A stretch of 5,481 bases of DNA, taken from JALZEG01 sp046263255 (GTDB taxonomy: Bacteria > Actinomycetota > CADDZG01 > WHSQ01). The notes under the pieces were generated by a model that was not told where the DNA came from, did not search any database, and saw only the letters and a list, made by a program, of their open reading frames with translations. The position numbers and the translations under genes were made by a program. The stretch lies in the NCBI GenBank assembly GCA_046263255.1, contig JBHELD010000061.1, forward strand, positions 1 through 5,481, read 5' to 3'. Shown piece after piece: positions 1-4,821 of this stretch (positions are counted from its first letter, which is position 1; every line of letters starts with the position of its first letter).

Positions 1-305
1 ATCTCGAACGGCGCGACCCTCCCGTCCTTCAGCCAGAGCGTCGCGGCGAGAACGGCGCCTCGCAGCAGGATCGACGCGCCTGCGGCCGCCGCGAACCACG
101 GCCACCCGCGTCCGTGCGCCAGCGCCTGCTTCAAGTCGAAGTACACGTCGAGCGGGAAGACCGCGTTGCTCGTGGCGGCGGTCCCGTTTCCGGGAAACGC
201 GCCGGTCAGGACCAGGAGCGCCGCAACCGCGCCCTCGGCGGCAAGCGGCGCCAACGCCAGCGGCGCCTCGCGCAGCGTTCGCAGGCCCGCCAGGATCGTT
301 CGCAC
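1..305 (-). CDS. Membrane protein of unknown function, N-terminal part (runs off the left edge)
   Basis: I do not recognise this protein. The frame is open from a GTG at 305 to the window edge (101 codons seen); an in-frame TAG lies a few codons upstream and GTG is the only usual start after it. The N-terminus begins MRTILAGLRTLREAPLALAP. A hydrophobic segment spans about residues 16-37, followed by a Gly/Asn/Thr/Ser-rich loop and a VFPLDVYFDLKQAL segment. A second hydrophobic segment covers about 69-92, followed by a charged WLKDGR stretch. These suggest at least two membrane helices joined by a roughly 30-residue loop. Third positions are nearly all G or C, which supports real coding. It has no Shine-Dalgarno but a -10-like TAGTCT 8 nt before GTG, so translation is probably leaderless. 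It is divergent from the mannosyltransferase gene and may share control with it; a functional link is not shown. Confidence 0.72.
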   Translation of the reverse strand, partial: MRTILAGLRTLREAPLALAPLAAEGAVAALLVLTGAFPGNGTAATSNAVFPLDVYFDLKQALAHGRGWPWFAAAAGASILLRGAVLAATLWLKDGRVAPFE

Positions 306-327
306 AGGCGTGCAGACTAACTATGCT
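299..327 (+). promoter_or_regulatory. Promoter of the mannosyltransferase gene, probably leaderless
   Basis: The -35 box is TTCGCA (299-304, 4 of 6 to consensus), followed by a 17-bp spacer and a -10 box TATGCT (322-327, 4 of 6). Eight bases separate the -10 from GTG at 336, so the predicted transcription start falls on or next to the start codon. No Shine-Dalgarno is present. This geometry is what favours GTG 336 over the in-frame GTG at 342. The promoter overlaps the opposing promoter at 314-342 and the first codons of the divergent gene. Confidence 0.5.
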
Positions 328-342
328 CCCGTTCCGTGGCAG
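314..342 (-). promoter_or_regulatory. Promoter of the divergent membrane-protein gene, probably leaderless
   Basis: Read on the minus strand, the -35 is CTGCCA (342-337, 4 of 6), the spacer is 17 bp and the -10 is TAGTCT (319-314, 4 of 6). Eight bases then lead to GTG at 305. It mirrors the plus-strand promoter: the two -10 boxes are 2 bp apart and each -35 lies in or next to the other gene's first codons. Simultaneous occupancy of both seems sterically unlikely, so mutual exclusion is inferred. Confidence 0.45.
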
Positions 343-1895
343 TGGCCGAAGGCGACGCGATAGTCGAGCCGCGGGACGACGGTCCCACCGGCGGCCGGAG
401 CTGGACGCGTCACGACTGGATCGCGCTGCTGCTGGTGACGCTCGGGAGCGGCGTCCTGAGGTTCGCCCGGCTCGGCGACCCGAAGCACCTCGTCTTCGAC
501 GAGGTCTACTACGCCCGCGATGCCTGCTGGTACGTCTACGCATCGCCGTCGGTCTGCGGCATCAGCGGCGAGACGACGATGGTCCACCCACCGATGTCGA
601 AGTGGTTGATCGCCATCGGGATCCGGGTCTTCGAGTACGACTCGTTCGGCTGGAGGGTCGCTGCCGCCGTCGCCGGCACGATCACGGTCGCGCTCCTCTA
701 CCTCCTCGCCCGGAAGGTCCTGGGGTCCACGCTCGGAGCCGTCATCGCGTCGGGTCTGCTCGCGATCGATTTCCTGCACTTCGTCCAATCGCGTACCGCG
801 ATGCTCGACGTCTTCATCCCGATGTTCGGCGTCGCGGCGCTGCTGTTCGTCGCGTACGACCGCGACCGAATGATCGCGGTGCTCGACCGGCCCCCCGAGG
901 AGCGGCCGCACGGGCTGCTGGACCGTCCCTGGAGGATCGCCGCGGGGATCGCGGGGGCGGCCGCGGTCGCGTCCAAATGGTCGGGGGGAATGGTCCTGCT
1001 GATCGTGATCCTGCTGACGGTCGCGTGGGAGATCTCGTCGCGCCACCGCGACGGCCGTGACTTTCCACTCGCGCGCTTCGTCCGCGAGGAGCTTCCGTCG
1101 ATCGCGGTGTGGCTGGTGGTCGTGCCGATCGTCCTGTACGGGCTGACGTACGCCGGCCGCGTCGACGGCTCCTACACCGCGCTCCCGTGGACGGAGGACG
1201 CGTGGGCGAACAACGTCTGGAACCAGCAGTTCGAGATGGCGAACTTCCACGACGACCTCGACGCGACGCACAGCTACCAGTCGCCGTGGTGGTCGTGGAT
1301 CCTGCTGAAGCGGCCGGTGTCGTACGCGTACTGCGGCGGCGCGTCGTGCGACCCGCACGTCCCGAACGGCTACGTGAAGGAGGTGCTCGCGACCGGGAGC
1401 CCGTTCGTATGGGGCGCCTCCATCCTCGCGATCCTGTTCGCGTGCTGGCGGTGGATCAGAAGACACGACTGGCGGTCGCCCGAGGGGCTGGTGGTCGCCG
1501 GTTTCCTCCTGACGTACCTTCCCTGGGCGATTCTGACGTACGACCGCGAGGCGGTCTTCCTCTTCTATCTCCTGCCGACGACCCCGTTCATGTGCCTCGC
1601 GCTCGCGTGGATCGCGACGCGCATCGGGTGGACGTGGGAGGCCAAGGCCGCGATCGGATTGTTCGGGGCCGGAGCGACGCTGTTGTTCGTCTTCTACTAC
1701 CCGGTGCTCGCGAACGTGTCGCTGTCGGAGGAGGCATGGCGCGCGCGGATAAAGGCGTTCGACGACTGCGAAGTCCCCGAGCCGGAGAAGTCGACGTACA
1801 CCGTCACCGAGACCGTCGGCGGCAAGAGGGTCGAGCGGATCCTCACGAGCTCCGGCGAGGGCGGCGGGCCGCCGCCGGGGTGGTGCTGGATCTAG
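336..1895 (+). CDS. Protein O-mannosyltransferase, GT39 (PMT) family
   Basis: A complete 519-residue integral membrane glycosyltransferase. The family transfers mannose from a polyprenyl-phosphate-mannose donor to Ser/Thr of proteins crossing the membrane via Sec, acting on the extracytoplasmic face. Visible hallmarks: D55-E56 in FDEVYYARDA, the acidic pair expected to be catalytic; HPPMSKW at 84-90; QSRTAMLD at 151-158; H305 to H312 in HDDLDATHSYQSPWWSW, then a conserved KRPV at 325-328; and an REAVFLFYLLPTTPF motif in the C-terminal helices. About ten membrane segments are evident, starting near residue 28. The soluble tail ends PPPGWCWI. Length fits bacterial family members. The GTG start at 336 is chosen because a -10 box sits 8 nt upstream and there is no Shine-Dalgarno; GTG 342 is the alternative. 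The stop overlaps the stop of the convergent isomerase gene. Several nearby exported proteins are possible substrates, which is inference. Confidence 0.93.
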   Translation: MAVAEGDAIVEPRDDGPTGGRSWTRHDWIALLLVTLGSGVLRFARLGDPKHLVFDEVYYARDACWYVYASPSVCGISGETTMVHPPMSKWLIAIGIRVFEYDSFGWRVAAAVAGTITVALLYLLARKVLGSTLGAVIASGLLAIDFLHFVQSRTAMLDVFIPMFGVAALLFVAYDRDRMIAVLDRPPEERPHGLLDRPWRIAAGIAGAAAVASKWSGGMVLLIVILLTVAWEISSRHRDGRDFPLARFVREELPSIAVWLVVVPIVLYGLTYAGRVDGSYTALPWTEDAWANNVWNQQFEMANFHDDLDATHSYQSPWWSWILLKRPVSYAYCGGASCDPHVPNGYVKEVLATGSPFVWGASILAILFACWRWIRRHDWRSPEGLVVAGFLLTYLPWAILTYDREAVFLFYLLPTTPFMCLALAWIATRIGWTWEAKAAIGLFGAGATLLFVFYYPVLANVSLSEEAWRARIKAFDDCEVPEPEKSTYTVTETVGGKRVERILTSSGEGGGPPPGWCWI

Positions 1896-2347
1896 GGCTC
1901 CTGCACCTCGATCACCTCGACGTCGAACATCAGCGTCGCGTCGCCGGGGATGACGGGCGGGTTGCCGGCCTCGCCGTAGCCGAGGTCCGGGGGGATCGTG
2001 AGCTCGCGCCGGCCGCCCTCCCTCATCCCGGGGATGCCCTCGACCCATCCCTCGATGAGGCTGCCGGACTCGAGCACGAACGAGACGGGCTCGCCTCCGC
2101 GGGACGAGTCGAACTCCTCGCCGTTCTCGAGGGTGCCGGTGTAGTGGACGACGATCGTGTCGCCGCGGGCGACCTCTTCGCCGTCGCCGCACTCGATCTC
2201 CTCGTACTCGAGGCCCGAGTCGGTCGTGACGGTGGCGCCCTCCTCGCACCCGCCGGCGCCGCCCCCTCCGCCGTCCGTGTCGTCGCCGCAGGCTGCCACG
2301 ACGACCAGCAACGAGGCGAGGAGCGCGATCCAGCCACGAGATCTCAT
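1892..2347 (-). CDS. FKBP-type peptidyl-prolyl cis-trans isomerase lipoprotein
   Basis: A complete 151-residue extracytoplasmic folding enzyme that isomerises Xaa-Pro bonds. Residues 1-19 are a lipoprotein signal ending in the lipobox VAA-C20, so the mature protein should be lipid-anchored at C20. A Gly-rich flexible linker (26-33) follows. The single FKBP domain spans about 44-148. Binding-pocket residues line up with the family: Y69 in VHYTG, F79-D80 in EEFDSS, F90, L97-I98 and W101 in SLIEGW, Y124 in LGYGEAG, F141 in LMFDVEV. The IPGMREGGRRELTIPP core is typical. C34 and C53 could form a disulfide. There is no Shine-Dalgarno; TAGGGT 7 nt before ATG suggests a leaderless start. It lies 10 bp downstream of the secreted-protein gene, so co-transcription is also possible. 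It may help fold exported proteins, including mannosylated ones. Confidence 0.94.
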   Translation of the reverse strand: MRSRGWIALLASLLVVVAACGDDTDGGGGGAGGCEEGATVTTDSGLEYEEIECGDGEEVARGDTIVVHYTGTLENGEEFDSSRGGEPVSFVLESGSLIEGWVEGIPGMREGGRRELTIPPDLGYGEAGNPPVIPGDATLMFDVEVIEVQEP

Positions 2348-2354
2348 GGAGGAG

Positions 2355-2360
2355 ACCCTA
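2355..2360 (-). promoter_or_regulatory. Candidate leaderless -10 box for the isomerase gene
   Basis: The minus-strand hexamer TAGGGT lies 7 nt before the ATG at 2347, the spacing expected for a leaderless transcript. Its first three bases are the TAG stop of the upstream gene. The bases between it and ATG (CTCCTCC) are anti-Shine-Dalgarno-like, so ribosome binding by a leader looks unlikely. The -35 region is weak: GCGACG at 2384-2379, with an 18-bp spacer, keeps only the GAC core. Confidence 0.35.
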
Positions 2361-3419
2361 CGGGCCCTCGCGGCGCAGCGTCGCCGTGATCCCGGTCGAC
2401 GCGGGCGCGACCGGGCCGATCGAGTCGAAGTGCGCGGTGTAGTCGCCGGTCACGACCCCCGAGGTAACCCGGTGCAGACCGCAGTCCGGGTCTTCGCCGG
2501 GGGCCGGGGGAGGCGGCGCCAGATAGCTCAGGTCGCCGCTGAGCCAGGGGCCGGCGACGTCCCCGTCGACGCTCGCCGACGTGAGGTCGTCCGATGCCAC
2601 GAACGCGTCCGGCACCGCGGTCTCGACCGAGATGTGGTGCGTGGTGCGGGCGTCGCCCGACGACCCGGCGACGACGACCCGCTGGTCGACCTTCCCCTCC
2701 TCGGTCTTGAAGGCCTCCACCGCGACCCCCGACTCGGGCTCGACCGCCGCCAGCCACAGGTGGTCGGGACACCAGGTCGAGGCCGGCTCGCCGCCGCAGC
2801 GAAGGTTCTCGGCGCGGTACAGCACCACCCGCGTCCTCTGGAACGAGATCCTCCGGAAGTACCGATCGCGTGCATGGAACCGGAACGTCCCCCGGAACCA
2901 CCCGACGCGGAAGGAGATCGACCCGGTGCACCCGGCGGGGTTCCGCGCCCGGGCAAACCGGCCGGAACCGGCCAGCCTCATCGCGATCCTCCCGTTCGTC
3001 CCCATGGACTTGCCGGTGGCCAGCGACGCCGGCTTCAGATCGCGGTCCATGCGCAGAGCGCCCTTCGGGAGCGTCCAGCCGAACGCGCTCGTCTGTATCT
3101 GCGTCTCCTCGGCCGCCGAACGCGCGAACGAGATGCTGAGGTTCGTCCGGGCAGACGGATTCTGCTTGAACGCGGTGACGCTCCAGGCATAGCCCTTGTA
3201 GCGCGGACGTACGAGCTGGGCGAACATCAGGTCCGCCGTGTCGAACTGCTGCTGCTGCAGGAAGACCTCCGCGGACCGCGGGAGGCGGACCCGCTGAGCC
3301 GCGGGCGGATCGGTGTCGTGCACGCTCGCGGGCGCCGGCGAGGGCGCGAGCGCCGCGGCGAGCGCGGCCACCCCCACCACGATCCACGACGCGCTCCGCC
3401 CGCGACCGTCGCTCTTCAT
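2358..3419 (-). CDS. Secreted protein of unknown function
   Basis: A complete 353-residue protein that I do not recognise. Residues 1-31 form a Sec signal peptide: basic start, hydrophobic core WIVVGVAALAAALAP, and an APA site before S32. The mature part has a QQQQ run at 55-58. The middle (about 160-210) alternates aromatic and basic residues in short strands, as in SISFRVGWFRGTFRF, a pattern I associate with beta-rich secreted proteins of soil actinobacteria, though I cannot name a family. Cysteines at 164, 208, 217 and 313 allow two disulfides. A Pro-rich stretch (302-307) separates a short C-terminal piece. No catalytic motif, lipobox or membrane anchor is visible. The ATG at 3419 is fixed by GGAGGT 5 nt upstream. 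The isomerase gene follows after 10 bp in the same direction, so the pair may form an operon. Confidence 0.85.
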   Translation of the reverse strand: MKSDGRGRSASWIVVGVAALAAALAPSPAPASVHDTDPPAAQRVRLPRSAEVFLQQQQFDTADLMFAQLVRPRYKGYAWSVTAFKQNPSARTNLSISFARSAAEETQIQTSAFGWTLPKGALRMDRDLKPASLATGKSMGTNGRIAMRLAGSGRFARARNPAGCTGSISFRVGWFRGTFRFHARDRYFRRISFQRTRVVLYRAENLRCGGEPASTWCPDHLWLAAVEPESGVAVEAFKTEEGKVDQRVVVAGSSGDARTTHHISVETAVPDAFVASDDLTSASVDGDVAGPWLSGDLSYLAPPPPAPGEDPDCGLHRVTSGVVTGDYTAHFDSIGPVAPASTGITATLRREGP

Positions 3420-3424
3420 CGGCT

Positions 3425-3430
3425 ACCTCC
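3425..3430 (-). promoter_or_regulatory. Ribosome-binding site of the secreted-protein gene
   Basis: A strong Shine-Dalgarno, GGAGGT on the minus strand, lies 5 nt before the ATG at 3419 and decides that start. It contrasts with the leaderless-looking starts elsewhere in the window. A possible -10, CATACT (3478-3473), lies further upstream but has no convincing -35. Confidence 0.75.
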
Positions 3431-3500
3431 GTCGATCCTCGTCGCGCGCGCTGCGCTCCCCGCAACCGGACAAGTATGCCCTTTTAACCGCGAAAACGGC

Positions 3501-3529
3501 TCGACACGGGGTCCCGAAGCGGGCACAAT
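3501..3529 (+). promoter_or_regulatory. Promoter of the zinc-ribbon microprotein gene
   Basis: The -35 is TCGACA (3501-3506, 5 of 6 to TTGACA), followed by a 17-bp spacer and a -10 CACAAT (3524-3529, 4 of 6). This is the best sigma70-type match in the window. The predicted transcription start is near 3536, giving a leader of about 50 nt before the ATG at 3586. Confidence 0.55.
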
Positions 3530-3535
3530 GGCCGA

Positions 3536-3585
3536 GCGGGTTGAGAGAGACAGCCCTCCAACCACGCCCGGGTCTAGGAGGGTGA
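3536..3585 (+). promoter_or_regulatory. Structured leader with two mutually exclusive hairpins, one masking the ribosome-binding site
   Basis: Hairpin 1 pairs GGGTTG (3538-3543) with CAGCCC (3551-3556), with one U-G wobble, around a 7-nt AGAGAGA loop. Hairpin 2 pairs CCCTCC (3554-3559) with GGAGGG (3577-3582), six Watson-Crick pairs plus a G-U at 3553/3583. GGAGGG is the Shine-Dalgarno of the downstream gene. The two stems share CCC at 3554-3556 and cannot form together. A further alternative pairs GGTTG (3539-3543) with CAACC (3559-3563), which would also free the ribosome-binding site. This is the layout of a translational switch. The pairings are seen in sequence; a regulatory role and any ligand are inference. 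It matches no riboswitch class I know. Confidence 0.4.
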
Positions 3586-3735
3586 ATGGCGATAACAGCG
3601 ATCTGCGTCAACTGCGAGCGGACCGTCTATCTCGAAGACAACGAGACCGGGTCGTGCCCCGTCTGCTCGTCGCCCGTGATCCCCGCCCTCGCCGAGCGCC
3701 CGGTCGCGCCCCTGGAGGGCTACTACCTCGGCTGA
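3586..3735 (+). CDS. Zinc-ribbon microprotein (49 residues)
   Basis: A complete small ORF beginning MAITAICVNC. It carries C7-V-N-C10 and C24-P-V-C27, two CXXC knuckles 13 residues apart, the layout of a zinc ribbon that binds one structural Zn(II). The short C-terminal tail contains PALAERPVAPLEGYYLG, with no signal peptide or membrane segment, so it should be cytoplasmic. Zinc ribbons of this size commonly bind nucleic acid or protein, but nothing here fixes the role. AGGAGG ends 4 nt before ATG and is the only well-placed ribosome-binding site. Codon third positions are strongly G/C, and a promoter, leader and terminator flank it exactly, which supports a real single-gene transcript. No homologue is known to me. 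It is convergent with the DUF6328-like gene and divergent from the secreted-protein gene. Confidence 0.75.
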   Translation: MAITAICVNCERTVYLEDNETGSCPVCSSPVIPALAERPVAPLEGYYLG

Positions 3736-3745
3736 TCCGGCCGTC

Positions 3746-3813
3746 GCCTTTTTGCCCCAACGGAACCGCAAGCGGCTCCGCCTTTTTGCCCCAACGGAAC
3801 CGCAAGCCGTTCC
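3746..3813. repeat. 34-bp tandem duplication
   Basis: Two adjacent 34-bp copies (3746-3779 and 3780-3813) differ at only two positions, both in the right arm of the hairpin each carries. Each copy starts GCCTTTTTGCCCC and ends with a hairpin arm with loop CAAG. The differences move the single stem mismatch: A-C in copy 1, C-C in copy 2. The array lies between two convergent genes and codes for nothing convincing. Confidence 0.9.
3761..3787 (+). terminator. Intrinsic terminator after the microprotein gene
   Basis: CGGAACCG (3761-3768) pairs with CGGCTCCG (3773-3780) around a CAAG loop; there are 8 positions with one A-C mismatch. CC and TTTTT (3783-3787) follow directly. The T-tract belongs to the second copy of the tandem repeat. 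The second hairpin (3795-3814) is followed by CCCTAT and is a poor terminator. A weaker 4-bp stem (3729-3732 with 3740-3743) before TTTTT (3749-3753) overlaps the stop codon. None of these has a T-tract on the minus strand, so the convergent gene is not terminated by them. Confidence 0.65.
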
Positions 3814-3863
3814 GCCCTATGCGGGGTTCTCCTCCTCATATGTTGCCTGCGACGACGGGCGAA

Positions 3864-4304
3864 TCAGTCGTCGCTCTTGAAGTGCCGGTAGAGCGGCAGC
3901 GCGAACCAGAAGAACCCGAACGACGCCGCGGCAAGCGCGGTCACCAGCGCGGTCAGCTCCGCGTACAGGAAGTCCGTTATGAAGAACACCACGCACGACA
4001 TCGCGAGCGCGAGGAAAGTCATCCCGGCGATCACGGTCTTGTTGGCGGTGGCGAGCATCTGCTCCTTGTCGTGCTCGCGCCACCTCAACCGGTGGTAGGT
4101 CGTCGGCTCGATCAGCAGCACCGTCGCGACGGTCGTGCACAGGAACGCGGCGAAGAAGACCGCCTTCTGCGTCGCCGTCACCTCTGCGAAGCCCTGGCTG
4201 AACGGCACGACGAGCAAGAACGCGAAGAGGACCTGGACGCCCGGCAGCGCGACGCGCAGCTCGTTCAGGAGCTCGATGAGCTCCCTGTCGTGTCTCTGAG
4301 TCAT
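3864..4304 (-). CDS. DUF6328-like membrane protein
   Basis: A complete 146-residue membrane protein. The N-terminal signature ELLNELRVALPGVQVLFAFL (residues 11-30) followed by VVPFSQGFA matches my memory of the actinobacterial DUF6328 family, whose function is unknown. Hydrophobic segments lie at about 23-40, 48-66, 90-113 and 118-139, giving four helices with both ends probably cytoplasmic. A conserved-looking charged loop, HRLRWREHDKEQMLATANK (71-89), joins helices 2 and 3. The tail ends RHFKSDD. The ATG at 4304 is the only reasonable start. No Shine-Dalgarno is evident, and GTAGATC a few bases upstream may be a weak leaderless -10. It lies 50 bp downstream of the cysteine-rich peptide gene on the same strand and is convergent with the microprotein gene. 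Confidence 0.85.
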   Translation of the reverse strand: MTQRHDRELIELLNELRVALPGVQVLFAFLLVVPFSQGFAEVTATQKAVFFAAFLCTTVATVLLIEPTTYHRLRWREHDKEQMLATANKTVIAGMTFLALAMSCVVFFITDFLYAELTALVTALAAASFGFFWFALPLYRHFKSDD

Positions 4305-4354
4305 CCCGCTGATCTACCGCGAAATCGCACGGCCGAAACGGGAGCGGCTGCTCG

Positions 4355-4513
4355 CTAGACCGCGCAGGGCCGGTCGAGCGCGTCGCACACCGCGAGGATC
4401 ACGCGGCATACGGCCTCGAACTGCGGGTTGCACCGCGCCTGTGCGGGGGCCGCGGAAGCGAAGAGCGCCGACGCCGCCACCGCGGCGACGATCAACAGCC
4501 GGAACCGGGTCAT
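4355..4513 (-). CDS. Secreted four-cysteine peptide (52 residues)
   Basis: A small ORF not matched to any family I know. Residues 1-26 are a clear Sec signal peptide: MTRFR, then the core LLIVAAVAASALFASAAP, then AQA before R27. The predicted mature peptide is only 26 residues and has four cysteines (C28, C36, C43, C50; spacing CX7CX6CX6C), enough for two disulfides, with hydrophobic residues between them and an Asp/Arg-Pro segment near the end. An AAAGGA Shine-Dalgarno lies 7 nt before ATG. Codon third positions are mainly G/C. Such size and cysteine density occur in secreted antimicrobial, toxin-like or signalling peptides and in small envelope proteins; the sequence does not choose between them. 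It lies upstream of, and parallel to, the DUF6328-like gene, and a shared transcript is possible. Confidence 0.72.
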   Translation of the reverse strand: MTRFRLLIVAAVAASALFASAAPAQARCNPQFEAVCRVILAVCDALDRPCAV

Positions 4514-4520
4514 GTGCTCG

Positions 4521-4551
4521 TCCTTTCACGTATGCACCGGTCGATCCTATA
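4521..4551 (-). promoter_or_regulatory. Ribosome-binding site and candidate -10 of the four-cysteine peptide gene
   Basis: On the minus strand, AAAGGA (4526-4521) lies 7 nt before ATG at 4513. Upstream, overlapping -10-like hexamers TATAGG (4551-4546) and TAGGAT (4549-4544) would start a leader of about 20-25 nt. No good -35 is found at 16-18 bp. The ribosome-binding site is convincing; the promoter is tentative. Confidence 0.45.
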
Positions 4552-4573
4552 TGTCCGCTCTTTCGCGCCGGCC

Positions 4574-4821
4574 TCAGCCCCCGCGGCCGCGCAGCATCAG
4601 GGTGGCTGCGACCAGCCCGACCGTCGCGCCCCCGAGGAGGATCGACGGCACGGGAATCCCGCCGCCGTCTTCTTCCTCGTCGTCCGCGGCGGCCGCCCCG
4701 GCGTCTCGGGGGCCGAGCAGTCCGCCTCGAGCGCGAGGAGCGGGAGCCCGATCGCGGCCGCAGATCCATCGCTACGAATCGTATCGAAGGAACGACGAGC
4801 GCCCCGGGACGGACCCTGGGC
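4574..4821 (-). pseudogene. Frame-broken C-terminal anchor region, probably belonging to the Asp-box protein
   Basis: No single frame is open here, but coding-like pieces follow one another in changing frames. After the TGG codon at about 4854 the frame one base back reads GPEVPAAISLSPGSVPGRSS and stops at 4774-4772. The original frame then gives a run of 21 codons, all ending in G or C, reading AAAIGLPLLALEADCSAPETP (about 4762-4700). The other frame then reads AAAADDEEEDGGGIPVPSI, a hydrophobic LLGGATVGLVAATLML helix and RGRGG, ending at TGA 4576-4574. That last piece is a typical acidic linker, membrane anchor and basic tail. The switches at 4848-4854 and 4696-4699 fall on G/C runs, so either sequencing indels or gene decay could explain them. 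A separate small gene starting at ATG 4769 is an alternative but also needs frame changes. Confidence 0.45.

Noticed and set aside
321..2249. A very long open frame on minus opposite the mannosyltransferase.
   Set aside because: It is Arg-rich with no fold-like pattern, crosses the isomerase gene in another frame, and is explained by GC-skewed codons of the real genes.
3529..3545. TGGCCGAGCGGGTTGA looks like the D-arm of a class II (Ser/Leu) tRNA.
   Set aside because: The D-stem does not close, and no acceptor, anticodon or T-arm follows at the expected distances. Only the short match is shared, so no tRNA or pseudo-tRNA is called.
3551..3585. CCCTCCAACC and nearby CCCGGGT recall fragments of actinobacterial SAM-type riboswitches.
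   Set aside because: The remaining conserved core and pseudoknot elements are absent and the downstream gene is not a methionine or SAM gene.
3608..3805. Two overlapping minus-strand frames starting MRFRWGKKA within the tandem repeat.
   Set aside because: Their identical N-termini come only from the 34-bp duplication, there is no ribosome-binding site, and they run antisense into the microprotein gene.
4268..4284. Perfect inverted repeat GGAGCTC-GAT-GAGCTCC near the start of the DUF6328-like gene.
   Set aside because: It encodes part of the conserved-looking ELIELL segment and is explained by similar codons. An early mRNA hairpin is possible, but nothing else supports a regulatory role.
2157..4358. 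A 733-codon open frame on plus across several genes.
   Set aside because: It is antisense to the secreted protein and the DUF6328-like gene, overlaps the microprotein in another frame, and has the composition of a high-GC antisense shadow.
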